64,000 bases of DNA from an uncultured Dysgonomonas sp. (GTDB taxonomy: Bacteria; Bacteroidota; Bacteroidia; Bacteroidales; Dysgonomonadaceae): positions 1-64,000 of the forward strand of contig NZ_CAKUOF010000015.1 in the NCBI RefSeq assembly GCF_934668725.1, given 5' to 3'. The translations under genes and the position numbers were made by a program. The notes under the pieces were generated by a model. That model ran no database searches and was not told the DNA's origin. It saw nothing but the letters and a program-made list of their open reading frames with translations. Numbering within the stretch: position 1 is the stretch's first letter; the number at the start of each line of letters is the position of its first letter. Shown piece after piece: positions 25,755 through 33,320 of this stretch.

Positions 25755-27418
25755 AACTATTACATTTTCGAACACGTATAAGTAGAGTATTACAACAATA
25801 TAGATTTTCTGTTTTTTGTTTTCTCTACTTTTTTTTATTAGCCTTTTATTTGAGAACTGTGTTTATTGATTGGAATCCTTTGGTTCAATCATTCAGTTTG
25901 TCTACACATGCAAGCAGCTTGGTATATGCTGCATTGAATGCTATTATCGTACTGTCTCTTTTAAATCTTATCTCTCATATCAAAAGGGTTGCCATAATAT
26001 TTGTGTTATTACTGGCAATAATAATATCTATAGAAGCCACTTTGGCCATTGCTTTTTCGTCTCAAGTCACATTAGGTTTGTTTTCTTCTGTTATTGAAAC
26101 CAATAAACATGAGGCTTTAGGAGCAATCAAAATGTATTCTTACATAGCTATCCCTCTGCTTATTGTTACAGGTGCGATCTTATATCTGGCTTACCGAGAG
26201 CTCAAATCTAAAAAGCCTTTTATTTTACTCTCTATTCTACTTGTAATTGTCAGTTTTGGTATTTGTTATGGTTCTGTTTACCTGTTGATGAATAAGTCAC
26301 AAAGAAGAAAAGTTCCTGAAGAATTGAGAATCTCATCACTTATGCATTTCCATTCCGTTTTGGGGGTGAGGCTTCCCCTTCTTACGAATGTGGGATTTGC
26401 CACTGTGATTTACTGTCAGGAAATGTATCGGTTCAAAACCGAATTAGCTAAACCTAAAACTTTACCTCAAGAAATAAGCTTTTTCACTACCTCAAATAGT
26501 CCTAATACTATTTTTGTAGTTCTGGGCGAAAGTTCTTTGCAAACGCACTATAGCCTGTATGGGTATAATTTGCCAACGACTCCATTTCTTGATAGTCTGA
26601 AAAATGCTGATCGTTTATCATGCTACCATGCTGTATCTCCTGCATCCATTACACGGGACGCTTTAGGGCTGTCTTTGAGTTTTGCCACACCATTGGATCG
26701 CCAACCATTGGTTGATAACAAGAATGCAGTTGCTCTGGCTAATGATGCCGGGTATGAATCTTATTGGATATCTAATCAGGATAAAATAGGGATGCATGAC
26801 AGTTATATCGGATTAATTGCTTCGTATGCTGACACTTCCTGTTTTTTCAATTTTCAGAAAGATGATCTGGAGTTAATCCCGATTGTTGAAAAATTATATA
26901 ATCCTAAAATTAAGCAGATATTTTTTATTCATTTTAAAGGGAGTCATCTCGAGTATAAGGAGAAATACGATAAGGCAGATTGCCGAGTCGTAACCAATGA
27001 TTTTAATACAACCTTAGATTATGATCGAACCATACATCATACCGATCGGGTTATCGGGTTGTTGTATAATACAATAGTTAATAAACTAGATACGAAAGCA
27101 GCCTCTTCCTCGCTTGTCTTTTATTTTTCGGATCACGGAGAGATCATAAACAAAGGGCATGGCTTTCTGGATAAAGATATGGATCAGTTTATGATTCCCT
27201 TTGTTGTGATACCTAATAATGATACAATTGATACTAACCATATTATCCATAAATATCTTGTTGATGGAAGATTAAATACTACAAATTTTAATTATATCCT
27301 CTCCGAGGTGATGGGCTATAAAATTTCAGAAAAAGGAATAGAAAAAGCTAAAAATGATGGTCTTTATTATTATCATGTAGATGGTAAAACCTATCTGTTT
27401 AATGACATAAAGAAATAA
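25751..27418 (+). CDS. Phosphoethanolamine transferase-like sulfatase-fold membrane enzyme
   Basis: Membrane protein of 555 residues of the EptA/CptA/OpgE sulfatase family, which moves phosphoethanolamine from phosphatidylethanolamine onto lipid A or glycans at the periplasmic face. Five hydrophobic segments lie in the first 180 residues. The catalytic domain has VVLGESSLQTHYSLYGY (E260, metal ligand), PTTP, a candidate nucleophile T301 in SITRDALG, and SDHGE with a following H in GHGF for metal binding. The start is a TTG whose last two bases belong to the deaminase TGA; there is no ATG before residue 180, so the TTG is needed to keep the membrane part. Its acceptor cannot be read from the sequence. 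Confidence 0.85.
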   Translation: MKLLHFRTRISRVLQQYRFSVFCFLYFFLLAFYLRTVFIDWNPLVQSFSLSTHASSLVYAALNAIIVLSLLNLISHIKRVAIIFVLLLAIIISIEATLAIAFSSQVTLGLFSSVIETNKHEALGAIKMYSYIAIPLLIVTGAILYLAYRELKSKKPFILLSILLVIVSFGICYGSVYLLMNKSQRRKVPEELRISSLMHFHSVLGVRLPLLTNVGFATVIYCQEMYRFKTELAKPKTLPQEISFFTTSNSPNTIFVVLGESSLQTHYSLYGYNLPTTPFLDSLKNADRLSCYHAVSPASITRDALGLSLSFATPLDRQPLVDNKNAVALANDAGYESYWISNQDKIGMHDSYIGLIASYADTSCFFNFQKDDLELIPIVEKLYNPKIKQIFFIHFKGSHLEYKEKYDKADCRVVTNDFNTTLDYDRTIHHTDRVIGLLYNTIVNKLDTKAASSSLVFYFSDHGEIINKGHGFLDKDMDQFMIPFVVIPNNDTIDTNHIIHKYLVDGRLNTTNFNYILSEVMGYKISEKGIEKAKNDGLYYYHVDGKTYLFNDIKK

Positions 27419-27476
27419 AATCAGAAGTAATATATACTCATTTTATTTTAAGAGTGCCATTTTCAAATATATTTAT

Positions 27477-27484
27477 TAAATTTG
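27477..27484 (+). promoter_or_regulatory. Bacteroidetes -7 box TAAATTTG
   Basis: Matches TAnnTTTG, 95 bases before serC. No good -33 element is visible. Confidence 0.35.
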
Positions 27485-27517
27485 GAGTTCTTAGTTGATA
27501 AAGTCATCTAATCATGA

Positions 27518-27541
27518 AATAAAAAGGTCTGAGACCTTAAA
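27518..27541. repeat. Palindromic repeat copy before serC
   Basis: AATAAAAAGGTC-TGA-GACCTTAAAA. The core AAGGTC-N3-GACCTT is perfect and lies about 40 bases before the serC start, downstream of the -7 box, so it would be in the transcript leader. Confidence 0.65.
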
Positions 27542-27578
27542 ACCATAATAGAAAAGAACGATTCAAATTCTTGCAAAT

Positions 27579-28649
27579 ATGAAAAAAATCAATTTTAGCG
27601 CAGGTCCCTCAATTTTACCACAACAAACAATCGAAGAAACAGCAAAAGCTATTTTAGATTTCAATTCGTCCACATTATCTCTTATGGAAGTTAGCCACAG
27701 AGGTAAAGATTTTATCGCTGTAATGGATGAAACTATCGCATTGTTTAAAGAATTATTGAATATACCTGAAGGCTATTCTGTAATATTTTTAGGTGGAGGT
27801 GCCAGCTTGCAGTTCTGCATGGTTCCTTTTAACCTTTTGGAGAAAAAAGCCGCTTATCTTAATACAGGAACATGGGCAAGTAAAGCTCAGAAAGAAGCAA
27901 AATTGTTTGGCGAAGTTATCGAAGTAGCAAGCTCAAAAGCCGATAATTTTTCATACATACCAAAGGATTATACTATTCCTGCTGATGCGGATTATTTCCA
28001 CATAACAACTAATAATACTATTTTCGGAACCGAATTACATACCGATTTGGATTCTCCGGTGCCTTTAGTTGCCGATATGTCATCAGATATATTTTCACGA
28101 GTAATCGATGTAACTAAGTATGGTATTATATATGGTGGAGCGCAAAAAAATCTGGCTCCTGCCGGTTTGACATTTGTTATCGTAAAAGATGATATCTTAG
28201 GGAAAGTTTCTCGTAAGATACCAACGATGTTGGATTATAAAACACACATCGATAACGAGTCTATGTTTAATACTCCTCCGGTAGTACCTATTTTTGCAGC
28301 TTTGCAAACTCTTAAATGGTTAAAAGCTAATGGTGGAGTTCCTGCAATGGAGAAAAAGAACAAAGAAAAAGCTGCTTTATTGTATACCGAAATAGATAGA
28401 AATCCATTGTTCGTAGGAACTGCAGCTAAAGAAGACCGTTCATTGATGAACGTATGTTTTGTAATGGCGAAAGGTCACGAAGATAAAGAAGCCGATTTCT
28501 TGAAATTTGCAGTAAGCAAAGGTCTTGACGGATTGAAAGGTCACCGTTCAGTTGGAGGATTTAGAGCTTCTATTTACAATGCTATGCCTATCGAAGGTGT
28601 TCAGGCATTAGTAGATGCAATGAAAGAATTTGAAAAACAAAATGCATAA
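27579..28649 (+). CDS. serC: Phosphoserine aminotransferase
   Basis: PLP enzyme of 356 residues that turns 3-phosphohydroxypyruvate and glutamate into phosphoserine (second step of serine synthesis; also in pyridoxal phosphate synthesis). FSAGPSILP (about 5-13), GGGASLQFCMVPFNLL (about 71-86) and the lysine-bearing segment YGGAQKNLAPAG (about 188-199), where lysine binds PLP, are present. Full length. serA follows after 33 bases on the same strand, giving the usual serC-serA order of Bacteroidetes. Confidence 0.97.
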   Translation: MKKINFSAGPSILPQQTIEETAKAILDFNSSTLSLMEVSHRGKDFIAVMDETIALFKELLNIPEGYSVIFLGGGASLQFCMVPFNLLEKKAAYLNTGTWASKAQKEAKLFGEVIEVASSKADNFSYIPKDYTIPADADYFHITTNNTIFGTELHTDLDSPVPLVADMSSDIFSRVIDVTKYGIIYGGAQKNLAPAGLTFVIVKDDILGKVSRKIPTMLDYKTHIDNESMFNTPPVVPIFAALQTLKWLKANGGVPAMEKKNKEKAALLYTEIDRNPLFVGTAAKEDRSLMNVCFVMAKGHEDKEADFLKFAVSKGLDGLKGHRSVGGFRASIYNAMPIEGVQALVDAMKEFEKQNA

Positions 28650-28665
28650 GAGGTTGCAGACCTTT
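28650..28665. repeat. Near copy of the palindromic repeat between serC and serA
   Basis: AGGTT-GCA-GACCT with one G-U pair in the stem. It begins 2 bases after the serC stop and 32 bases before serA. It may be a degenerate copy of the AAGGTC-N3-GACCTT family. Confidence 0.4.
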
Positions 28666-28682
28666 TCACATACAAATCAGAT

Positions 28683-29609
28683 ATGAGTATAAAAGTATTA
28701 ATAGCAACAGATAAACCTTTTGCAGCAGAAGCGGTAAAGGGAATTAAGAATGTAATAGATGCAGCGGGCTATGAATTGGTTTTGCTCGAAAAATATACAG
28801 AAAAACAACAGCTGTTGGATGCTGTGGCTAATGTAGATGCAGCTATCATCCGTAGCGATATTTTTGATAAAGATGTTTTTGCTGCAGCCAAACAACTCAA
28901 AATAGTTGTACGTGCAGGTGCAGGATTTGACAATATTGACTTGGAGGCTGCAACTGCTCATGGAGTATGTGCAATGAATACTCCCGGACAAAATGCAAAT
29001 GCAGTAGCCGAATTAGCTTTTGGTTTGGCTGTATATGCAGTGCGTAATTTCTACAATGGAACATCGGGTACCGAGTTGGCCGGTAAGAAACTGGGAATTC
29101 ACGCTTATGGTAATGTAGGGCGTAACGTTGCCCGTATTGCAAAAGGGTTCAACATGGAAGTATATGCATTTGATCCTTTCCTTTCGGCGGAAGCTATCGA
29201 AAAAGAAGGCGTAAAAGCAGTGAAAACAGTTGAAGAATTGTATTCTACTTGCGAATTTGTTTCGTTACATATACCTGCCACGGCAGAAACAAAGAATTCG
29301 ATCAATTACGAATTGTTGAATAAACTACCTAAAAAAGCATTATTGATAAATACTGCTCGTAAGGAAGTTATCAATGAAGCCGAAATTGTGAAGTTGATGC
29401 AGGATCGTACAGATGTGAAATATGTAACGGATATTATGCCTTCCAATCATACTGAAATGGTTGAGAAATTTGAAGGAAGATATTTTTCTACGCCTAAAAA
29501 AATGGGTGCTCAAACAGCAGAGGCGAATACTAATGCTGGGATAGCAGCAGCTAATCAAATCGTTGATTTCATAAAGAACGGAAACGAACGCTTCAGAGTA
29601 AATAAGTAA
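28683..29609 (+). CDS. serA: D-3-phosphoglycerate dehydrogenase
   Basis: NAD-dependent dehydrogenase of 308 residues that starts serine synthesis by oxidising 3-phosphoglycerate. The Rossmann motif GNVGRN in HAYGNVGRNVAR is near 139-150. The catalytic arginine is kept in NTARKEV, but the usual glycine after it is K, and the late region reads TDIMPSNHTEMVEKFEGRYFSTPKKMGAQTAEANTNAG, where the T-P-H of most members is T-P-K. It is short, without the ACT domain of long-type SerA, as usual in Bacteroidetes. The gene lies after serC in one unit and is closed by the hairpin at 29630-29662. The DUF1015 gene that often follows in Bacteroides is not here. Confidence 0.9.
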   Translation: MSIKVLIATDKPFAAEAVKGIKNVIDAAGYELVLLEKYTEKQQLLDAVANVDAAIIRSDIFDKDVFAAAKQLKIVVRAGAGFDNIDLEAATAHGVCAMNTPGQNANAVAELAFGLAVYAVRNFYNGTSGTELAGKKLGIHAYGNVGRNVARIAKGFNMEVYAFDPFLSAEAIEKEGVKAVKTVEELYSTCEFVSLHIPATAETKNSINYELLNKLPKKALLINTARKEVINEAEIVKLMQDRTDVKYVTDIMPSNHTEMVEKFEGRYFSTPKKMGAQTAEANTNAGIAAANQIVDFIKNGNERFRVNK

Positions 29610-29629
29610 TATCTTATTCTATTAATAAT

Positions 29630-29662
29630 AAATGAGGTTATTCATATTGAATAACCTCATTT
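29630..29662. terminator. Bidirectional terminator between serA and relA
   Basis: A 15-base-pair perfect stem (AAATGAGGTTATTCA with TGAATAACCTCATTT) with a 3-base loop and T-rich tail. Lies between the convergent serC-serA unit and the relA-type gene. Confidence 0.88.
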
Positions 29663-29722
29663 TGTTTTGTTATAGGGAGTATTTTGTTCTATACCTAAAA
29701 GCTCTTAAAAAGCTTTGATACC

Positions 29723-31930
29723 TTAATTTAATCTAGAGATCTGTTTTACACCTTTTACCGTCCGCAATTTTTTCATCAAGCTTTCGAGCGTATTTGTATC
29801 TTGCAATGTTACGGATAAGTTACCCTGAAACAATCCGTCATTTGAATCTATACTGATCGAACGTAGTGTTATTCCTTGTTCTTTAGAAATGATGGAGGTC
29901 AGGTTGGTTACAATACCAATATCGTCAGCACCTACAACACGCAATATAATGGTGTAACTTGATCCTGATTTTCCCGACCATCTGGCAGGTATAACCCTAT
30001 AACCGAAACGCGAAAACATATCGTGGGCATTCGGGCAATTAGTTCGATGTATCTTTATTCCTTGTGATGAGATAAAACCAAAAACATCATCTCCATATAT
30101 TGGGTTACAACATTTGGCTAAAGCGTAGTCTACCCCTTTCAGGTCTTTATCCAATATTAGTTCATCCGTAGACTTGCTGTTACTTTGAGTTGTATTTTGA
30201 GCCGGAATTGTATATCCTTCTGCACTGACCAATTCATGTTTGTCATGTATTTCTGCCTCTCGTTTTTCTAATTCAAGATATTGATCTATCACAGAGTTTA
30301 CATCTAAACTTTCCTGCGCTATTTTTATATAAAAATCAGTAACGGTTTTAAACCCCTTTTTCTTTATCAGACGCATCAATACACCTTCGTCTTCATCAAT
30401 TTTTCTATTCTTGAAGCGACGCTTAAGTAATTCTTTAGCGTAATCGACTTGCTTGTTTGCTTCTTCTTTTAGTTTTTGGCGTATTTTGTTTTTAGCTTTT
30501 GTCGTTGTGACGAAATTCAGCCAATCTTGCTTGGGCGTTTGATTAGCCGAAGTCATAATTTCTATTTGGTCACCACTGTTCAGTTTATGACGAATAGATA
30601 CATTTTTTCCATTTACCTTACCGGAGATGCAAGTAGAGCCGAGCTTAGTATGTATTGAGAATGCAAAATCTAAAATGGTAGCTCCTTTGGGTAATTTGTG
30701 TAAATCACCTTTGGGGGTAAACACGTAAATTTCATCATCATAAAGATCCAGTTTGAAATCTTCAAGCTTCTCGTTATTGGCTATGTTCTTATTTTCTAGG
30801 GTTTCTCGTAAAGTCGTGAGCCAGTCGTCGATATTCGATTCACTTTTCACACCTTTATATTTCCAGTGAGCAGCCAAGCCACGTTCGGCAATTTCGTCCA
30901 TACGACGGGTTCTGATCTGTACTTCTACCCACCTAGATTGTGGTCCCATCACTGTAATGTGCAGAGATTCATAACCGTTACTCTTTGGTATGGACAGCCA
31001 ATCTTTAAGCCTTTTAGGGTTGGGTTGATATAAATCCGTCACAATAGAATAGATTTGCCAGCATTCGGCTTTCTCTTTTGGTTGAGGAGAATCAAGTATT
31101 ATCCGGATAGCAAACAAATCGTATATAGACTCGAACTCGACTTTTTGTTTTTTTAGCTTATTGTTTATCGAGTATATTGATTTTACCCGGCCTTTTATAT
31201 CATATTTAAGCCCTGTTTCTTTCAGTTTTTCTTCTAGAGGTGCAATGAATTCTGCAATATATTGGTCGCGTAGGACTTTGCTCTCATTTAATTTTTGAGA
31301 TATGTAATCATATGTCTTGCGATCAGTATATTTGAGGTATAAATCTTCCAGTTCGGATTTCACATTGTATAACCCCAGCTTATGTGCCAGAGGTATATAT
31401 ATATAGGACGACTCTATAGAGAGCTTTAGTCGGGTGGCTTCATCTACTTCATTGGCCGATCTCATCAGATACAATCTGTTGGCAATCATAATCAATATGA
31501 CTCTCATATCTTCGGCAAACGAAAGTAAAAGCTTGATGAAATTCTCTGATTCTAATGTTGTTTGATTCGCTTCGAGATGATTAATTTTCAACAGGCCTTT
31601 TACAATATCAGCAACTTCTGAGTCGAATGTCTGCTTAATTTGTTCTATTGTGATTATCTTATTAACCGCAGGTCTGTATAGAAGATTGGCTATTACAGCA
31701 GCTTTTCTTAATCCGATTTCTGTAATAACAATAAGTACAGTATTTAATACGGTAATGAGATGAGAATATTTGTTACCATCTACTTTATAGATGCCTTGAG
31801 TGAGCCCTTCTTTTATAGCAAATCTTATAAAAGCTTCTTCCTTTGAAGATATTTGTAAGTCTTTTGACTTTGCAGACAGTTGGTTTAGCAAAAACTTAAA
31901 TTCATCCTCTTGTTCAATACGATCTTTCAT
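29723..31930 (-). CDS. relA: RelA-type (p)ppGpp synthetase with degenerate hydrolase domain
   Basis: Long RelA/SpoT homologue of 735 residues controlling the stringent response. Domains in order: HD hydrolase-like (about 20-190), synthetase (about 230-350), TGS (about 400-460), helical and zinc-finger-like region with AKCCNPIYGDDVFGF (about 605-620), and ACT (about 660-735). The hydrolase centre is lost: the usual LLHDVVEDT is LLYRPAVNK (83-91) and ADRLHNMRT is ANRLYLMRS (150-158). The synthetase looks active: RLKD (307-310), GYESLH (319-324) and EVQIRT (336-341) are kept. The RxKD motif is that of bifunctional enzymes, so it seems to be a former bifunctional protein that became synthetase-only. 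Another gene elsewhere must hydrolyse the alarmone. Confidence 0.92.
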   Translation of the reverse strand: MKDRIEQEDEFKFLLNQLSAKSKDLQISSKEEAFIRFAIKEGLTQGIYKVDGNKYSHLITVLNTVLIVITEIGLRKAAVIANLLYRPAVNKIITIEQIKQTFDSEVADIVKGLLKINHLEANQTTLESENFIKLLLSFAEDMRVILIMIANRLYLMRSANEVDEATRLKLSIESSYIYIPLAHKLGLYNVKSELEDLYLKYTDRKTYDYISQKLNESKVLRDQYIAEFIAPLEEKLKETGLKYDIKGRVKSIYSINNKLKKQKVEFESIYDLFAIRIILDSPQPKEKAECWQIYSIVTDLYQPNPKRLKDWLSIPKSNGYESLHITVMGPQSRWVEVQIRTRRMDEIAERGLAAHWKYKGVKSESNIDDWLTTLRETLENKNIANNEKLEDFKLDLYDDEIYVFTPKGDLHKLPKGATILDFAFSIHTKLGSTCISGKVNGKNVSIRHKLNSGDQIEIMTSANQTPKQDWLNFVTTTKAKNKIRQKLKEEANKQVDYAKELLKRRFKNRKIDEDEGVLMRLIKKKGFKTVTDFYIKIAQESLDVNSVIDQYLELEKREAEIHDKHELVSAEGYTIPAQNTTQSNSKSTDELILDKDLKGVDYALAKCCNPIYGDDVFGFISSQGIKIHRTNCPNAHDMFSRFGYRVIPARWSGKSGSSYTIILRVVGADDIGIVTNLTSIISKEQGITLRSISIDSNDGLFQGNLSVTLQDTNTLESLMKKLRTVKGVKQISRLN

Positions 31931-32082
31931 TACCTATATTTACTATTTATCCTAAAAACATGTATATACACGAAATGTAAAAATAATATTTTCAATCCAA
32001 TTGATGTTTTGTTTTTGTTTTTTTATTTCAAATAAACCAGTTATTGAGTCTTCTATTTTCTTATTCACTGGAAAAACATTTG

Positions 32083-32090
32083 TACTTTTG
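32083..32090 (+). promoter_or_regulatory. Bacteroidetes -7 box TACTTTTG
   Basis: Matches TAnnTTTG, 18 bases before the ATG at 32109. A partial -33 (TTTC at 32057-32060) is slightly far. Confidence 0.45.
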
Positions 32091-32108
32091 GGATAAATTA
32101 TACGTAAT

Positions 32109-32711
32109 ATGAATGCAGATAAAATACAGCGATTAGAAAAAAATGAAAAGTTTAGAAGTACATTCTATGCGAAAGAAGTATGGAAGAATTATGCTATAGT
32201 TCCACCATCCGGGGTGCTTTTTATTGCATTATTTGGTTTTCTTTATCTCTTTAATGTAGATCGTCTGATCAGTTTGTATGCCATACCCTTTATAGTTTTA
32301 TTATTATTGGGGACAATATGGTTGAAAGCGACCCGGAAATATATTATAAATCAAAAGTTATCGGAAGAAAAGCCATTTGTAATTTGCCTGTCAATTCCTT
32401 TAATGACAAAAGACGGAAAAACAATTATGATGTTTTCAGCAGGAAATAATAGACTTAACAAATATTACTTGGATAAAGAAAAAAAAGAGATTTTAGAGAG
32501 GGTGTTATTAAATTCTGATTATCTGGATTTTAATTCATCGAGGAAGTCCTTGTTTGCTATTCCAGAAACAGATATTTGCTTGATTTATCCTTCATTTTCT
32601 GATCGACTATTAAACAAAAATAGAGGTTTAACTGTTAATAGTTATGTGATATTTGATAATTCAGAGAAGATCAGGTATATAACGCCTCGGGAGATGAAGA
32701 GTTTTTCTTGA
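32109..32711 (+). CDS. Small membrane protein, unknown function
   Basis: Protein of 200 residues. Two close membrane segments lie at about 35-50 and 55-73 (FIALFGFLYLF and IPFIVLLLLGTIWL), with a short hairpin between them. The rest (about 85-200) is a soluble domain, rich in lysine and hydrophobic strands, with no motif I know. The positive residues flanking the second segment suggest the C-terminal domain is cytoplasmic. It is a single gene with its own -7 box, divergent from relA. No named family. Confidence 0.6.
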   Translation: MNADKIQRLEKNEKFRSTFYAKEVWKNYAIVPPSGVLFIALFGFLYLFNVDRLISLYAIPFIVLLLLGTIWLKATRKYIINQKLSEEKPFVICLSIPLMTKDGKTIMMFSAGNNRLNKYYLDKEKKEILERVLLNSDYLDFNSSRKSLFAIPETDICLIYPSFSDRLLNKNRGLTVNSYVIFDNSEKIRYITPREMKSFS

Positions 32712-32844
32712 GATTAAATGTTAAAAAATGCCTATTTTGCATCTTATTGACTGAAAGATATTGTTTTAGAATTTTTCTATGATTATCTTTGTCCCGAAAT
32801 CGTGATTTTATTGTTAATATTCACGTTGAAAATAAAGTACGTTT

Positions 32845-33177
32845 ATGTTAAATTTAGGTATCAAAATAAAGAAAGGATTTGTAGTATTATCATTTTTGCT
32901 ACTTATTTCATTTGCTGCTAATTCAGTACCTGGATCTTTCGCAGCACCAACCAGTTTTCTTCCGATGGAAGATGCTCTCTCGGCTGCACGTGCTACCCCG
33001 GAATTTGTTAATGAAAATATTAAGCCTTACAGACAATCTTTTAATTTAGGAAATCAGTCGTCTCGAAACGGTTATATTAATTTTACTTCGACCGATATTC
33101 TGGCATTTATATTTTTGGCAGGTGTATATCTGATGTTTGTCAGACGTAACTCGCAATCCAGAAATGCTTCTTTTTGA
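32845..33177 (+). CDS. Small secreted protein with C-terminal anchor, unknown function
   Basis: Protein of 110 residues. A signal peptide is predicted (basic start KIKK, hydrophobic core FVVLSFLLLISFAAN, residues 1-27). The middle is short, proline-rich and probably extended. A second hydrophobic segment lies at 83-98 and is followed by RRNSQSRN. The last part YLMFVRRN aligns with YAILKRRN at the end of the unrelated secreted protein at 19944-20477, both with the tyrosine five residues before the first arginine of RRN. That pattern is what one expects of a C-terminal sorting or anchoring signal. Function unknown. The gene ends at the hairpin at 33221-33250. Confidence 0.6.
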   Translation: MLNLGIKIKKGFVVLSFLLLISFAANSVPGSFAAPTSFLPMEDALSAARATPEFVNENIKPYRQSFNLGNQSSRNGYINFTSTDILAFIFLAGVYLMFVRRNSQSRNASF

Positions 33178-33220
33178 TATAAAGAAGATCAATTAAGATA
33201 ATATCCCCCTCTCATATATT

Positions 33221-33250
33221 AAAGCAAGCCTAGTCAGGATTGCTTTTTTT
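33221..33250 (+). terminator. Terminator after the small anchored protein
   Basis: A 7-base-pair stem (AAAGCAA with TTGCTTT) plus two inner G-C pairs, a 6-base loop and seven T residues. Confidence 0.75.
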
Positions 33251-33283
33251 CTTTTATAATATACCGATAGTGGATATCTTTTC

Positions 33284-33291
33284 TATATTTG
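33284..33291 (+). promoter_or_regulatory. Bacteroidetes -7 box TATATTTG
   Basis: Matches TAnnTTTG, 29 bases before the DUF4301 gene. No clear -33. Confidence 0.45.
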
Positions 33292-33320
33292 TGTTATATT
33301 AATCCTAAATATGATTTCTT

